From Citrobacter freundii (GTDB taxonomy: Bacteria > Pseudomonadota > Gammaproteobacteria > Enterobacterales > Enterobacteriaceae), in contig NZ_CP099222.1 of assembly GCF_029717145.1 (NCBI RefSeq), positions 1,550,001 to 1,614,000 on the forward strand: 64,000 nt of DNA, given 5' to 3'. Positions 49,776-58,299 of the stretch are shown one piece after another; the stretch's first letter is position 1; every line of letters starts with the position of its first letter. The position numbers were made by a program, and so were the translations under genes. The notes beneath the pieces are model-generated. The model was not told the origin of the DNA. It saw only the letters and a list, made by a program, of their open reading frames with translations, and did no database searches.

Positions 49776-50345
49776 TTAACTGCGACTCAGAACCCGGCGG
49801 GCTTCGTTGTAACGCTTTTTCCAGTAAGGCTCGTTCATACTGGAAATAACAACGCCGCTGCTGGTCGAGGCATGTACAAACTGGTTGTTACCGATATAAA
49901 TACCGACGTGACGACCCGTAGAGCCCGCACGGAACAGAACCAGATCGCCGGTGCGCAGATTGGTGCGCGAAACGGATTTACCCGTTTCCTGTTGTTCGTA
50001 GGTTGAGCGAGGAAGCTCTAAACCAAATTGTTCACGGAATGTACGCTGTACAAAACTTGAACAATCAATCCCTTTCTTAGTGCTGCCGCCAAGGCGGTAA
50101 CGCACGCCTTTCCAGTCAGCGTATTGGTCCATAATACGAGATTTAACATCGATATTACGTACCATACTTTCAAATTCATCCTGAGAGGCTTGCAGTGAAG
50201 AGTTATCTCCATTGCCCACAGCATGCGTCTCAGAATGCATATTCTTGGCGGTGTTCGTTGTGCTACATGCAGAAAGCAGAACCGCAACTGCTATCGCGGG
50301 TATGCCCCGCAAGATATATCTCAAAATCGGTTGAGATTTGACCAT
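49776..50345 (-). CDS. mepS: MepS (Spr) murein DD-endopeptidase lipoprotein
   Basis: A 189-residue outer-membrane lipoprotein with lipobox LLSAC (Cys27). The NlpC/P60 domain has the catalytic Cys at about residue 95 (GIDCSSFVQ) and His residues in TGRHVGIYI and NQFVHAS. It cuts D-Ala-mDAP crosslinks to let the wall grow and is degraded by NlpI-Prc. E. coli Spr is 188 residues. Confidence 0.96.
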   Translation of the reverse strand: MVKSQPILRYILRGIPAIAVAVLLSACSTTNTAKNMHSETHAVGNGDNSSLQASQDEFESMVRNIDVKSRIMDQYADWKGVRYRLGGSTKKGIDCSSFVQRTFREQFGLELPRSTYEQQETGKSVSRTNLRTGDLVLFRAGSTGRHVGIYIGNNQFVHASTSSGVVISSMNEPYWKKRYNEARRVLSRS

Positions 50346-50758
50346 GTTGTTTGTTTTCCCTTGAAGTCCTTAACGATAAATATCGTTATAAAAAATGCCA
50401 AACGTGACGAGACTAATTACCTACACACGATGAGACAATTCTTTATGGTCAAATCTGTGGTGGAACGCACAAATTTATTCGTAAAGAGAATAATTATCTC
50501 GCGAGGCAAAACGAGTTCGAGATTACCCGATCGCCACAGTCATTGCGAGTGATTTTACGTGATTTCTTATAAGAAAAATTGATACAGAAAGTGAATAAAC
50601 GGCATTGGCTAAATTAAGAACAATTAGGCTGAAAAACACGCAATTCATTCATTTTCAACAGGAATAAGATGACAAGAGAATGACAGTCAGCAAGAGAGAT
50701 TATCGTCAGATATCATCAGGGAATCAGAAGTATCCCTGATGATGTTAATTACTCTGCG
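50346..50758. other. mepS leader and lpxT 3' region, no gene seen
   Basis: 413 bp. An 8-2-8 inverted repeat TAACGATA-AA-TATCGTTA lies at 50371-50388, in the mepS leader. An 11-bp stem ATCATCAGGGA/TCCCTGATGAT (50712-50743) lies after the lpxT stop without a T tract. No credible open frame. Confidence 0.6.
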
Positions 50759-51472
50759 TTATTTGTTTAAAAAATGTTTGTTTTTACCTGGGAGATAATT
50801 CGTGAACAGGGTGACCAAACGGTCGCTTAATGGTGTCATTAGCCACCAGGGCAGGCCAATCAAAACGACGGTCATCGAACCGACCACGATATCAGTAAGC
50901 CAGTGAGCACCAATCATTACGCGAGGAAAGGCAAAAACCACAGCGATAATAAGGCCGATTAATCCTGCGACTTTTCCGAAATACCGCAGCATAAATGCGG
51001 AAAAAATAAGCAGCATCATGCCGTGATCGCCCGGGAAGCTGTCTCTTGACGCATCTTTGGTTGAAATATGCAGCAGCTCGCTGACACGATGAATATTATC
51101 TAGCATCAGCGTTGGACTGGCGCGTTTAACCGGAATAAGCGCCTGGCCTAACTGATTTAATACCACCGCCGTGAGCAGCATCACCAGACCAATTGCGATG
51201 ATACGGCGGCGACCGTCCGGGGTTTCTTTGCGCCAAAAACTCAGCATCAGGGCACCCATTGCCAGCAGCGAGCAGCCGTCAAACGCGCGGTTGTTGGTGA
51301 TTGCGACAACCCACAGGAACATTGGGCTGTCGACCAGTTTTTGGTTGAAGAAATGGAAAACACCAAAATCGATGGAATACCAGAACCCATGTCCGGCTGG
51401 AATATACCAGGACAGAAACAGCGCCAGACCTGCGATATTAAGCAGGAGAATAAAAGGGTATCGGGTTTTCAT
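50759..51472 (-). CDS. lpxT: LpxT lipid A 1-diphosphate synthase
   Basis: A 237-residue inner-membrane PAP2-family phosphotransferase with about six helices. The three phosphatase motifs are KRASPTL, SFPGDHG and RVMIGAHWLTDI. It moves phosphate from undecaprenyl pyrophosphate to the 1-position of lipid A. Length equals E. coli YeiU/LpxT. It follows yeiR after 33 bp. Confidence 0.95.
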   Translation of the reverse strand: MKTRYPFILLLNIAGLALFLSWYIPAGHGFWYSIDFGVFHFFNQKLVDSPMFLWVVAITNNRAFDGCSLLAMGALMLSFWRKETPDGRRRIIAIGLVMLLTAVVLNQLGQALIPVKRASPTLMLDNIHRVSELLHISTKDASRDSFPGDHGMMLLIFSAFMLRYFGKVAGLIGLIIAVVFAFPRVMIGAHWLTDIVVGSMTVVLIGLPWWLMTPLSDRLVTLFTNYLPGKNKHFLNK

Positions 51473-51505
51473 CGTCGTTCACCATTGCCAAAATCGCAGG
51501 CAACC

Positions 51506-52492
51506 TTACGCGTTAGCGTCTAAACGAAGCTTCAACAATGCACCCTGTAACGCGTTCCAGTCAGTCTCGGTGTCCGAGATGAGTTCAATACGGCTGTCCG
51601 GAGGTGCGACGTTTTGGGTCTCAATGTGCCAGTCATCACCCTGACGGTTGATGCGTACCAATCCTTCCTTGATTCGCATGACGCCTTTTACGCGACCTAC
51701 CGGCGCGAGACGCGACCATTCCAGCAGGCCGATGGTATCGAACACGGTGTCCGCATCGAAAATCCAGCCGCAGGCCTGATGCCCCTGACCGCTGTTGAGA
51801 CTACGACGCCAGCGCTGCTGTGCCGGCAGGCTCAGTGCCGCCAGCCCTTTTTTGTCGGCATGCTGGTGGGCGTGTGCCGCACTTGTGGGAAGCTCTGCCA
51901 GATTCAGACGCGGTAAATCCAGTAACTGCGTGTCAATGTGTCCATGGTCGGCATGAACCAACTGACGGTGACCGCCGTAGTGCTGCCACCAGGTTTGCAA
52001 GGCATGTTCACTTTCAGCCGTAGCGCGATCGGTTTTGTTGGCGACGATAACGTCAGCGGCGGCCAGCTGGTCGCGGAAATTCTCATTGGCGACGCTTTTT
52101 TCATCCAGCAGCAGGCGAGGGTCAAGGATACAGAGTGTCGCGCGCAGATCGATCCACGGTTCGTAAACCGGGGCGGTGAGTAAATCCAAAATCTGTTTTG
52201 GATGCCCGAGGCCGGTAGGTTCGATCAATAACCGGTCGGGTTTGCCCTGACGCAGTAACGTATTAAGGCCTACCTGCATCGGCAAACCGTTAACACAACA
52301 CATGCATCCTCCGGGGATCTCTTTTAGCAGTGCGCCGCTGTCGGCCAACAGCGCGCCGTCAATACCGACTTCGCCAAACTCATTGACCAGCACAGCCCAC
52401 TTCTCAGCGGGATCTTTGTTGGCGAGTAAATGAAGAATAGAGGTGGTTTTACCGCTGCCGAGAAAACCGGTAATGAGGTTGGTTTTGGTCAC
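51506..52492 (-). CDS. yeiR: YeiR zinc-binding GTPase (COG0523 metallochaperone family)
   Basis: 328 residues from GTG 52492, which has GGAG before it and matches E. coli YeiR length; a longer frame of 14 codons upstream is rejected. Walker A is GFLGSGKTT (about residues 9-17), the metal motif is GGCMCCVNG and NKTD is the guanine-specificity motif. E. coli YeiR hydrolyses GTP in a zinc-stimulated way. The His-rich stretch AHAHQHADKKG fits metal binding. Confidence 0.93.
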   Translation of the reverse strand: MTKTNLITGFLGSGKTTSILHLLANKDPAEKWAVLVNEFGEVGIDGALLADSGALLKEIPGGCMCCVNGLPMQVGLNTLLRQGKPDRLLIEPTGLGHPKQILDLLTAPVYEPWIDLRATLCILDPRLLLDEKSVANENFRDQLAAADVIVANKTDRATAESEHALQTWWQHYGGHRQLVHADHGHIDTQLLDLPRLNLAELPTSAAHAHQHADKKGLAALSLPAQQRWRRSLNSGQGHQACGWIFDADTVFDTIGLLEWSRLAPVGRVKGVMRIKEGLVRINRQGDDWHIETQNVAPPDSRIELISDTETDWNALQGALLKLRLDANA

Positions 52493-52611
52493 GTTGGCTC
52501 CAGAATCATCAAATGCTGTTATAGCGTTCAACAATCCTGGCGAAAAAAGGATAAAAAGAGAAGGGCAGAGAGGACGAAGGTGCGCTTCGTCCCGCTGAAT
52601 GGCAGAAATTG

Positions 52612-54078
52612 TTAATTTTTTAACGTCTGCATGACGGCCTGATGCGCGCCATATTGCGCAATATTCTGCCAGGCCTGCTCGATAGCTGCGACGAATTGCG
52701 GATTCTGCACCAGATCGGGGGCAAAAATCTCGCGCAGGGAAAGCAGTGCGCTGACGCGCTCTGATAGGGAACTGTGCTCGACAAGCGCGCGGATCTTATC
52801 ACGCAACGGATCGCGCACATCAATGGCTGCACCCGCATCATCAATGCCGCTCACGTAGCGCATCCAGCCCGCAACGCCCAGTGCCAGCAGAGGCCAGTCG
52901 CTTTGCCGTGATAAATGTACGCGGATCCCTTCCAGCATTCTTTGCGGCAATTTTTGGCTGCCGTCCATCGCGATTTGCCATGTCTTATGCTTCAGTGCGG
53001 GATTGGCAAAACGTTGCAGCAGGCTTTCGGCATACTGATTTAGATCGACGTTAGTGATGTGCAGCGTGGGGGCCTGCTCCGTCATCATCAGACGGTAAGC
53101 CGCTTCACGAAAGGCGTTGTCCTGCATGCAATCGCTGATGTGCTGAAACCCGGCCAGATAGCCAATATAGGCCAGAAATGAGTGACTGCCGTTTAGCATC
53201 CGCAGTTTCATCTGTTCCCACGGCAGCACGTCATCAACCATCTGGACACCGGCGGTTTCCCACTGCGGGCGGCCGGCGACAAAATTGTCTTCAATCACCC
53301 ACTGGATAAACGGCTCACAGCTGATGCCACAGGGGTCAGCGATGCCCAGCGCTTGGGCAATTTCTTCCAGCGATTCGTCGGTTGCTGCAGGGACAATTCT
53401 GTCGACCATGGTGCCCGGAAAACTGACCTGCTGTTGTATCCACGTCGCCAGCTCAGGCGAACGTTTTTGCGCCATGCCCAGGATCGCGTTTTTCACCACA
53501 TGCCCGTTGTCCGGGATGTTATCGCACGAGAGTACAGTAAACGGCGGTAATCCGCGTTCGCGTCGGCGATGCAGGGCTTCGACGATAATGCCCGGCGCTG
53601 AGTGCGGTTCATCCGGCGACTGCAAATCATGAATAATGCGTGGGTTTGTGACATCAAGCGACCCGGTGGACGGATCAATACAGTAGCCTTTTTCCGTGAT
53701 GGTTAACGACACAATCGCCACCTGCGGTTCACAGAATTTTTCAATAATGGCCGCCAGCGAATCCAGCGTGGCGTTCAGGCATTCGTTAACGGCACCTATC
53801 ACTATCGGTTGATTGCCGTCGGCACCTTTTTCTAACACGGTATACAGATGATCCTGCTCACGAAGCTGGCTCATCAGCCGATCGCCGCTGAACAAGCTGA
53901 TCTCACAAATTCCCCAGTTTCCTCCCTGCGTATTGAGTACGCGATCGGTCAACAATGCTTGATGAGCACGGTGAAAAGCACCGAAACCAAAATGTACGAT
54001 CCGCGAGGTTAAGCGTTGGCGATCGTACTGTGGCATCTGTACATTTTTGGGGAGTGAAGCCGAGGCAATTGTCTTCAT
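52612..54078 (-). CDS. yeiQ: YeiQ mannitol/fructuronate dehydrogenase-family oxidoreductase
   Basis: 488 residues, equal in length to E. coli YeiQ and closer to it than to UxuB by remembered sequence (SRIVHFGFGAFHRAHQALLTDR). The polyol dehydrogenase signature KLRMLNGSHSFLAYIGYLAG and the active-site KHKTWQIAMDGSQKLPQR are intact. The likely reaction is NAD(H)-dependent fructuronate/mannonate or tagaturonate-type interconversion. The upstream ATG (MVNQVYL) adds seven residues and is less likely. It is divergent from uxuA, which supports a hexuronate role. Confidence 0.9.
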   Translation of the reverse strand: MKTIASASLPKNVQMPQYDRQRLTSRIVHFGFGAFHRAHQALLTDRVLNTQGGNWGICEISLFSGDRLMSQLREQDHLYTVLEKGADGNQPIVIGAVNECLNATLDSLAAIIEKFCEPQVAIVSLTITEKGYCIDPSTGSLDVTNPRIIHDLQSPDEPHSAPGIIVEALHRRRERGLPPFTVLSCDNIPDNGHVVKNAILGMAQKRSPELATWIQQQVSFPGTMVDRIVPAATDESLEEIAQALGIADPCGISCEPFIQWVIEDNFVAGRPQWETAGVQMVDDVLPWEQMKLRMLNGSHSFLAYIGYLAGFQHISDCMQDNAFREAAYRLMMTEQAPTLHITNVDLNQYAESLLQRFANPALKHKTWQIAMDGSQKLPQRMLEGIRVHLSRQSDWPLLALGVAGWMRYVSGIDDAGAAIDVRDPLRDKIRALVEHSSLSERVSALLSLREIFAPDLVQNPQFVAAIEQAWQNIAQYGAHQAVMQTLKN

Positions 54079-54139
54079 TAAATACACCTGATTAACCATT
54101 AATTAACAATGGCAGTATAAAGTTATATGACAGCAAGTT

Positions 54140-54157
54140 AAATTGGTGTGCCTTATT
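54140..54157. promoter_or_regulatory. Possible UxuR/ExuR site, distal
   Basis: AAATTGGTGTGCCTTATTT-like sequence resembles the UxuR/ExuR palindrome (AAATTGGTATACCAATTT), with a good left half and a weaker right half. It lies about 62-79 bp before the yeiQ start. Confidence 0.45.
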
Positions 54158-54249
54158 TATCCGGGGAATGTGAGCTGGATCAATCAATCATCGGCGTTCT
54201 GTTGATCATCCACCCGATGCCTGTATGGTAGTCGTCATGCAGCTAACTT

Positions 54250-54267
54250 AATTTGGTATAACAACTT
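54250..54267. promoter_or_regulatory. Probable UxuR/ExuR operator, uxuA-proximal
   Basis: AATTTGGTATAACAACTT contains TTGGTATAACAA, which differs by one base from the palindrome TTGGTATACCAA known for UxuR/ExuR. It ends 14 bp before the uxuA start, overlapping the ribosome-binding region. Confidence 0.65.
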
Positions 54268-54280
54268 GTGAGGTGAAGCA

Positions 54281-55471
54281 ATGGAACAAACCTGGCGTTG
54301 GTACGGACCTAACGATCCGGTATCGCTTGATGATGTGCGTCAGGCTGGCGCAACCGGTGTTGTGACCGCCTTGCACCACATTCCTAATGGTGAAGTGTGG
54401 CCGGTAGAAGAGATTCAAAAGCGACAGGCTATTTTGGCTGAAAAGGGGCTGACCTGGTCGGTGGTGGAAAGCATTCCCGTTCACGAAGACATCAAAACCC
54501 AGTCTGGACAGTATCAAACGTGGATCGCCAATTATCAGCAGAGTATCCGTAATCTGGCGACCTGCGGCATTGATACCGTGTGCTATAACTTCATGCCGAT
54601 CCTCGACTGGACGCGCACTGACCTTGAATATCAGCTCCCGGACGGTTCTAAAGCCCTGCGCTTCGATCAAATTGCTTTTGCGGCCTTTGAGCTGCATATC
54701 CTGCAGCGCCCCGGTGCGGAAGCGGATTACACCGCAGAAGAACAGCGTCAGGCTCTGGACTATTTCAATGCCATGAGCGAAGCCGATGTAGAGAAGCTGA
54801 CTCGCAATATTATCGCCGGTCTGCCGGGTGCAGAAGAAGGTTATACGCTGGACAAGTTTCGCGCGCGCCTGGCGGAGTATGACGGTATCAGTAAAGACGA
54901 TCTGCGCAATAATATGGCCGTATTCCTGCGCGCAATTGTGCCGGTAGCTGAAGAAGCAGGCGTGCGCCTGGCCGTGCATCCTGACGATCCGCCGCGCCCG
55001 ATCCTCGGCCTGCCGCGTATTGTTTCCACCATTGAAGATATGCAGTGGTTGAAAGAAACAGTAGACAGCATCTATAACGGCTTCACCATGTGTACCGGTT
55101 CTTACGGTGTACGGGCGGATAACGATCTGGTGAAAATGATTGAAACCTTTGGCGATCGTATTCACTTTACGCATTTGCGTTCGACCTGCCGTGAAGATAA
55201 CCCGAAAACCTTCCATGAAGGTGCTCACCTGCAGGGCGACGTAGATATGGTCTCTGTTGTGGCGGCGATCCTGCGTGAAGAACAGCGTCGTAAGAAGGCG
55301 GGCGATCTGCGTCCTATCCCAATGCGTCCGGATCACGGGCATCAGATGCTGGACGATCTGCACAAGAAAACCAATCCGGGTTACTCCGCAATTGGTCGTC
55401 TGAAAGGGCTGGCAGAAGTTCGTGGCGTTGAGCTGGCGCTGAAACAAACGCAGTTCCGTGATCTGCTGTAA
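54281..55471 (+). CDS. uxuA: UxuA mannonate dehydratase
   Basis: 396 residues (E. coli UxuA 394), start [20 protein letters not shown]. It dehydrates D-mannonate to 2-keto-3-deoxygluconate in glucuronate breakdown. Metal and substrate residues lie in [16 protein letters not shown] and [11 protein letters not shown] ribosome-binding site (GAGGTGAAG) precedes the ATG. In E. coli uxuA sits with uxuB far from here; in this window it is divergent from yeiQ. The opposite strand is also open for 410 codons but looks like a shadow. Confidence 0.95.
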   Translation: MEQTWRWYGPNDPVSLDDVRQAGATGVVTALHHIPNGEVWPVEEIQKRQAILAEKGLTWSVVESIPVHEDIKTQSGQYQTWIANYQQSIRNLATCGIDTVCYNFMPILDWTRTDLEYQLPDGSKALRFDQIAFAAFELHILQRPGAEADYTAEEQRQALDYFNAMSEADVEKLTRNIIAGLPGAEEGYTLDKFRARLAEYDGISKDDLRNNMAVFLRAIVPVAEEAGVRLAVHPDDPPRPILGLPRIVSTIEDMQWLKETVDSIYNGFTMCTGSYGVRADNDLVKMIETFGDRIHFTHLRSTCREDNPKTFHEGAHLQGDVDMVSVVAAILREEQRRKKAGDLRPIPMRPDHGHQMLDDLHKKTNPGYSAIGRLKGLAEVRGVELALKQTQFRDLL

Positions 55472-55517
55472 TGGCATCAACAGGGATTGGGCGAGTCGCT
55501 CGATCCCTGTTCTGCCT

Positions 55518-56990
55518 TCAGGGCTGAATTAACGCCTGCTCCAACACTCTCAGCACTTTATTGATCTGCGGTAACTGCAACCCGCCAAAACCGAAAAACA
55601 TCACCCCGGCGTTGTTCTCCTTGCGCCAGATTTCTTCTGAACCATTTTCAATGTCCTGTAACGTATCAAAGCGAACACCTGCCTGCAGGCAGCGCTGTTG
55701 CAGCAAGGCGATGACGTCGGGCGAGCGATCGATGTGTAACGAGAGATGCAGGCCCGCCGTTGCGCCGTCAATTTTTCCGTCGGGGAACAGCGCAGAAAGA
55801 CCGTCCCGGAGAAGCGCGAGCCGGGACGCGTAGCTGCAGGCCAGTTTGCCGAGGTGGGTATAAAATACCTGATTTTGCATTAACTCAGCGAGAAACTGCT
55901 GCAATAACCACTGGCTGCCGTTGTTGTTTAACGCTTTCATATTCTGCACTGCCGGGAGCAGTTCATCCGGGCAAATGAGATAGCCAAGACGCGCACCCGG
56001 CCCCAGCGTTTTTGAGAATGTCCCCATATAGATAACCCGATCGTGATAATCCATGGCTTTCAGCGCGGGGAGGGGATTTTCGCCGTACGTAAAAACGGCA
56101 TCATAATCATCTTCGATAATGTACGCCCCGACACGCTGCGCCCAGGTCAGCAACGACAGACGCCGCTCCACTGAAAGCACGCTCCCCATCGGATACTGAT
56201 GTGCGGGCGTCACGTAACAAAGTTGGGTTGCATATTCGGGTAATTTATCCGTGCACAGTCCCTGATTATCCACCGCGATAGGCGTAATGTCGGCACCGTA
56301 GTAATTAAACAGATGCCAGGCTCCAGAATAACAAGGGGATTCGGTCACAATATGACACTTTTTTTCCTGACTTGCCGCGTGATGAATAATAAATATTTGG
56401 CTGAGCAGTGATAACCCTTCCTGAATTCCGTTGGTAATAATGATTTTTTCTGCGCGAGTATTAATTCCCCGGGATAGATTAAGGTATCTAACCATTTGCT
56501 CACGCAATGAAAATAATCCATTTGGTGAATGATATCGGGTAAACAATTGCTCTTTTAGTACGCTGGGAGCATTATTCCATTTTCGCCAGCTTGACCAGGG
56601 AAAGGCATTGGGATCGGGGACGCCCATCCGGCAATAAAAATCCCGTCCCATCTCACCGTAAACATCGGTGGAAACGCCTGCAGGCTCAGGCTTTACCGGC
56701 GGTGAACCCTGGGCTAACGGTATGTGTGTCGCGGGTGTACGTACTGGTGTAGTAAAGATCACTTCATAGCCAATACCCTGTCGGCTCTTAATCAACCCTG
56801 CCGCCATCAATTTTTCATACGCCATAACGACTGTGATTTTGGCCACGTTCAGCGCCTGCGCCTGCTCGCGGATAGAAGGAAGTTTGTCCCCGCACAGCAA
56901 ATTCCCCCGCTGAATAGCCTGAAAATAAAATTGAAAGATCTGCAGTTGCAGCGATGTACGGCTTTCTCTGTTGAGAAACAGTGCCAGCAT
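55518..56990 (-). CDS. MocR-type GntR regulator with aminotransferase-like domain
   Basis: 490 residues. The N-terminal winged helix is of the GntR type (LPSIREQAQALNVAKITVVMAYEKLMAAGLI). After a Pro-rich linker there is a fold-type I aminotransferase domain. The PLP lysine lies in YMGTFSKTLGPGARLGY, with the Asp and Tyr of EDDYDAVF. Such proteins use PLP as a sensor. The target is unknown: it is divergent from the torC-like gene and convergent with uxuA. Distantly like PdxR and TauR; no E. coli orthologue is recalled at this place. Confidence 0.88.
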   Translation of the reverse strand: MLALFLNRESRTSLQLQIFQFYFQAIQRGNLLCGDKLPSIREQAQALNVAKITVVMAYEKLMAAGLIKSRQGIGYEVIFTTPVRTPATHIPLAQGSPPVKPEPAGVSTDVYGEMGRDFYCRMGVPDPNAFPWSSWRKWNNAPSVLKEQLFTRYHSPNGLFSLREQMVRYLNLSRGINTRAEKIIITNGIQEGLSLLSQIFIIHHAASQEKKCHIVTESPCYSGAWHLFNYYGADITPIAVDNQGLCTDKLPEYATQLCYVTPAHQYPMGSVLSVERRLSLLTWAQRVGAYIIEDDYDAVFTYGENPLPALKAMDYHDRVIYMGTFSKTLGPGARLGYLICPDELLPAVQNMKALNNNGSQWLLQQFLAELMQNQVFYTHLGKLACSYASRLALLRDGLSALFPDGKIDGATAGLHLSLHIDRSPDVIALLQQRCLQAGVRFDTLQDIENGSEEIWRKENNAGVMFFGFGGLQLPQINKVLRVLEQALIQP

Positions 56991-57156
56991 GAGAAATTCC
57001 TTATTAAAACGATAGCCGCATATTACGAGTTTCCATTTTTAACTATTTTGACTCGCCTCATAGAGTGAACGCTGTTCCTATACTCTGCTGCCGGTGTCTC
57101 TATTCTCCTTTTTTAATATCCCTTAGCGTGTCGCTATTAAAATAAGGGAGCCAAAT

Positions 57157-58284
57157 ATGTCGTGGATGAGAAAGAACGCACTATGGTGGGCATTTGGTGG
57201 AGCCGTTGCCATGGCCTTTGCCATTTGGGGAACGTGGCAAGGCGTGCATTACACCAGTAGCACCGAGTTTTGTTTGTCGTGCCATTCGATGCGTACGGTG
57301 GGGGAGGAATATCAGACCAGCATACATTTTCGCAATGCCTCCGGCGTGCGTGCCGAGTGTAAGGATTGCCATATTCCACCAGGCATCGTTCCGACGCTTC
57401 TGCGCAAAACGGAAGCCTTGAACGATCTCTACCATACGTTTATTTCCCCGTCGATTGATACGCCTGAAAAGTTTACCGCCAAACGGGCAGAACTTGCCCA
57501 GCGGGAGTGGGCGCGAATGAGCGCCAATAATTCAGCGGCCTGTAAATCCTGCCATAGCTATGAGGCGATGGATCACGGCAAGCAATCGACGAATGCAGCG
57601 GCACAAATGACCGCAGCGGCGGCGAAAGACAGCAACTGCATTGACTGTCACAAAGGTATTGCCCATCACAAGCCTGATATGAGCAGCGGCTTTCGCGATC
57701 GGTTTAAGCAACTCCAACGCCTGGGAGAGACGCCGTCGGAGGCGACCACGCTGTTTTCGTTAGGCGAGAAAGCCCTGACGGCAACGGCTGGGAGCCCCGC
57801 CGGTAAAGCGCTACTTTTTCCGGCCACCGAAGTCAGAGTGCTGAAAAAAGAGGGCAGTAATGTCCAGTTGGAAGTGACGGGGTGGCGTGAAAGTAAAGGC
57901 CGTGGGCGGGTGATCACGCAGTTTATGGGCAAACGCGTTTTCTCCGCGGTGCTTGATGACTCCCTGATGGCAAACGTAAAAATTCTGCAAACCCAGGTTG
58001 ACCCAGATTCGCACCAGCAGTGGCAGCAAGTGAGCGTGACCGCATGGACCTCCGCGCAGGGGCTTATCACCAGTATTGCACCGGTGTGGGAATACTCAGA
58101 ACAAATGCTGCAATCCACCTGCAGCGCCTGCCACAGCACACCGCCGACCATCCGTTATACCGCCAATGGCTGGATTGCCGGACTGAAAGCGATGTCGACC
58201 TATTACCGGCTTAATCCGGTGGAAGAACGCACGCTGTTGAAATACCTCCAGACGCACGCCAGCGATGTGCCTGCCCCCCAATAA
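57157..58284 (+). CDS. torC: TorC/TorY-type pentahaem cytochrome c
   Basis: 375 residues (E. coli TorC 390, TorY 366). One N-terminal membrane helix (about residues 9-28) is followed by a NapC-like domain with four haem motifs (CLSCH, CKDCH, CKSCH, CIDCH). A C-terminal domain has the fifth (CSACH). It takes electrons from menaquinol and hands them to the TorA-like reductase 16 bp downstream. Haem attachment depends on Ccm, also encoded here. The symbol follows the arrangement with TorA and TorD, not proven orthology. Confidence 0.85.
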   Translation: MSWMRKNALWWAFGGAVAMAFAIWGTWQGVHYTSSTEFCLSCHSMRTVGEEYQTSIHFRNASGVRAECKDCHIPPGIVPTLLRKTEALNDLYHTFISPSIDTPEKFTAKRAELAQREWARMSANNSAACKSCHSYEAMDHGKQSTNAAAQMTAAAAKDSNCIDCHKGIAHHKPDMSSGFRDRFKQLQRLGETPSEATTLFSLGEKALTATAGSPAGKALLFPATEVRVLKKEGSNVQLEVTGWRESKGRGRVITQFMGKRVFSAVLDDSLMANVKILQTQVDPDSHQQWQQVSVTAWTSAQGLITSIAPVWEYSEQMLQSTCSACHSTPPTIRYTANGWIAGLKAMSTYYRLNPVEERTLLKYLQTHASDVPAPQ

Positions 58285-58299
58285 TAAAGAGGATAATGT

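Noticed and set aside
52493-52560. Zur operator upstream of yeiR
   Set aside because: A TGTTATA half-site is present near 52510-52520, but the matching right half is absent, so the palindrome fails.
54248-55480. A 410-codon open frame on the minus strand opposite uxuA, longer than uxuA itself
   Set aside because: uxuA is a clear family member over its full length; the antisense frame has no recognisable motif and follows from codon bias.
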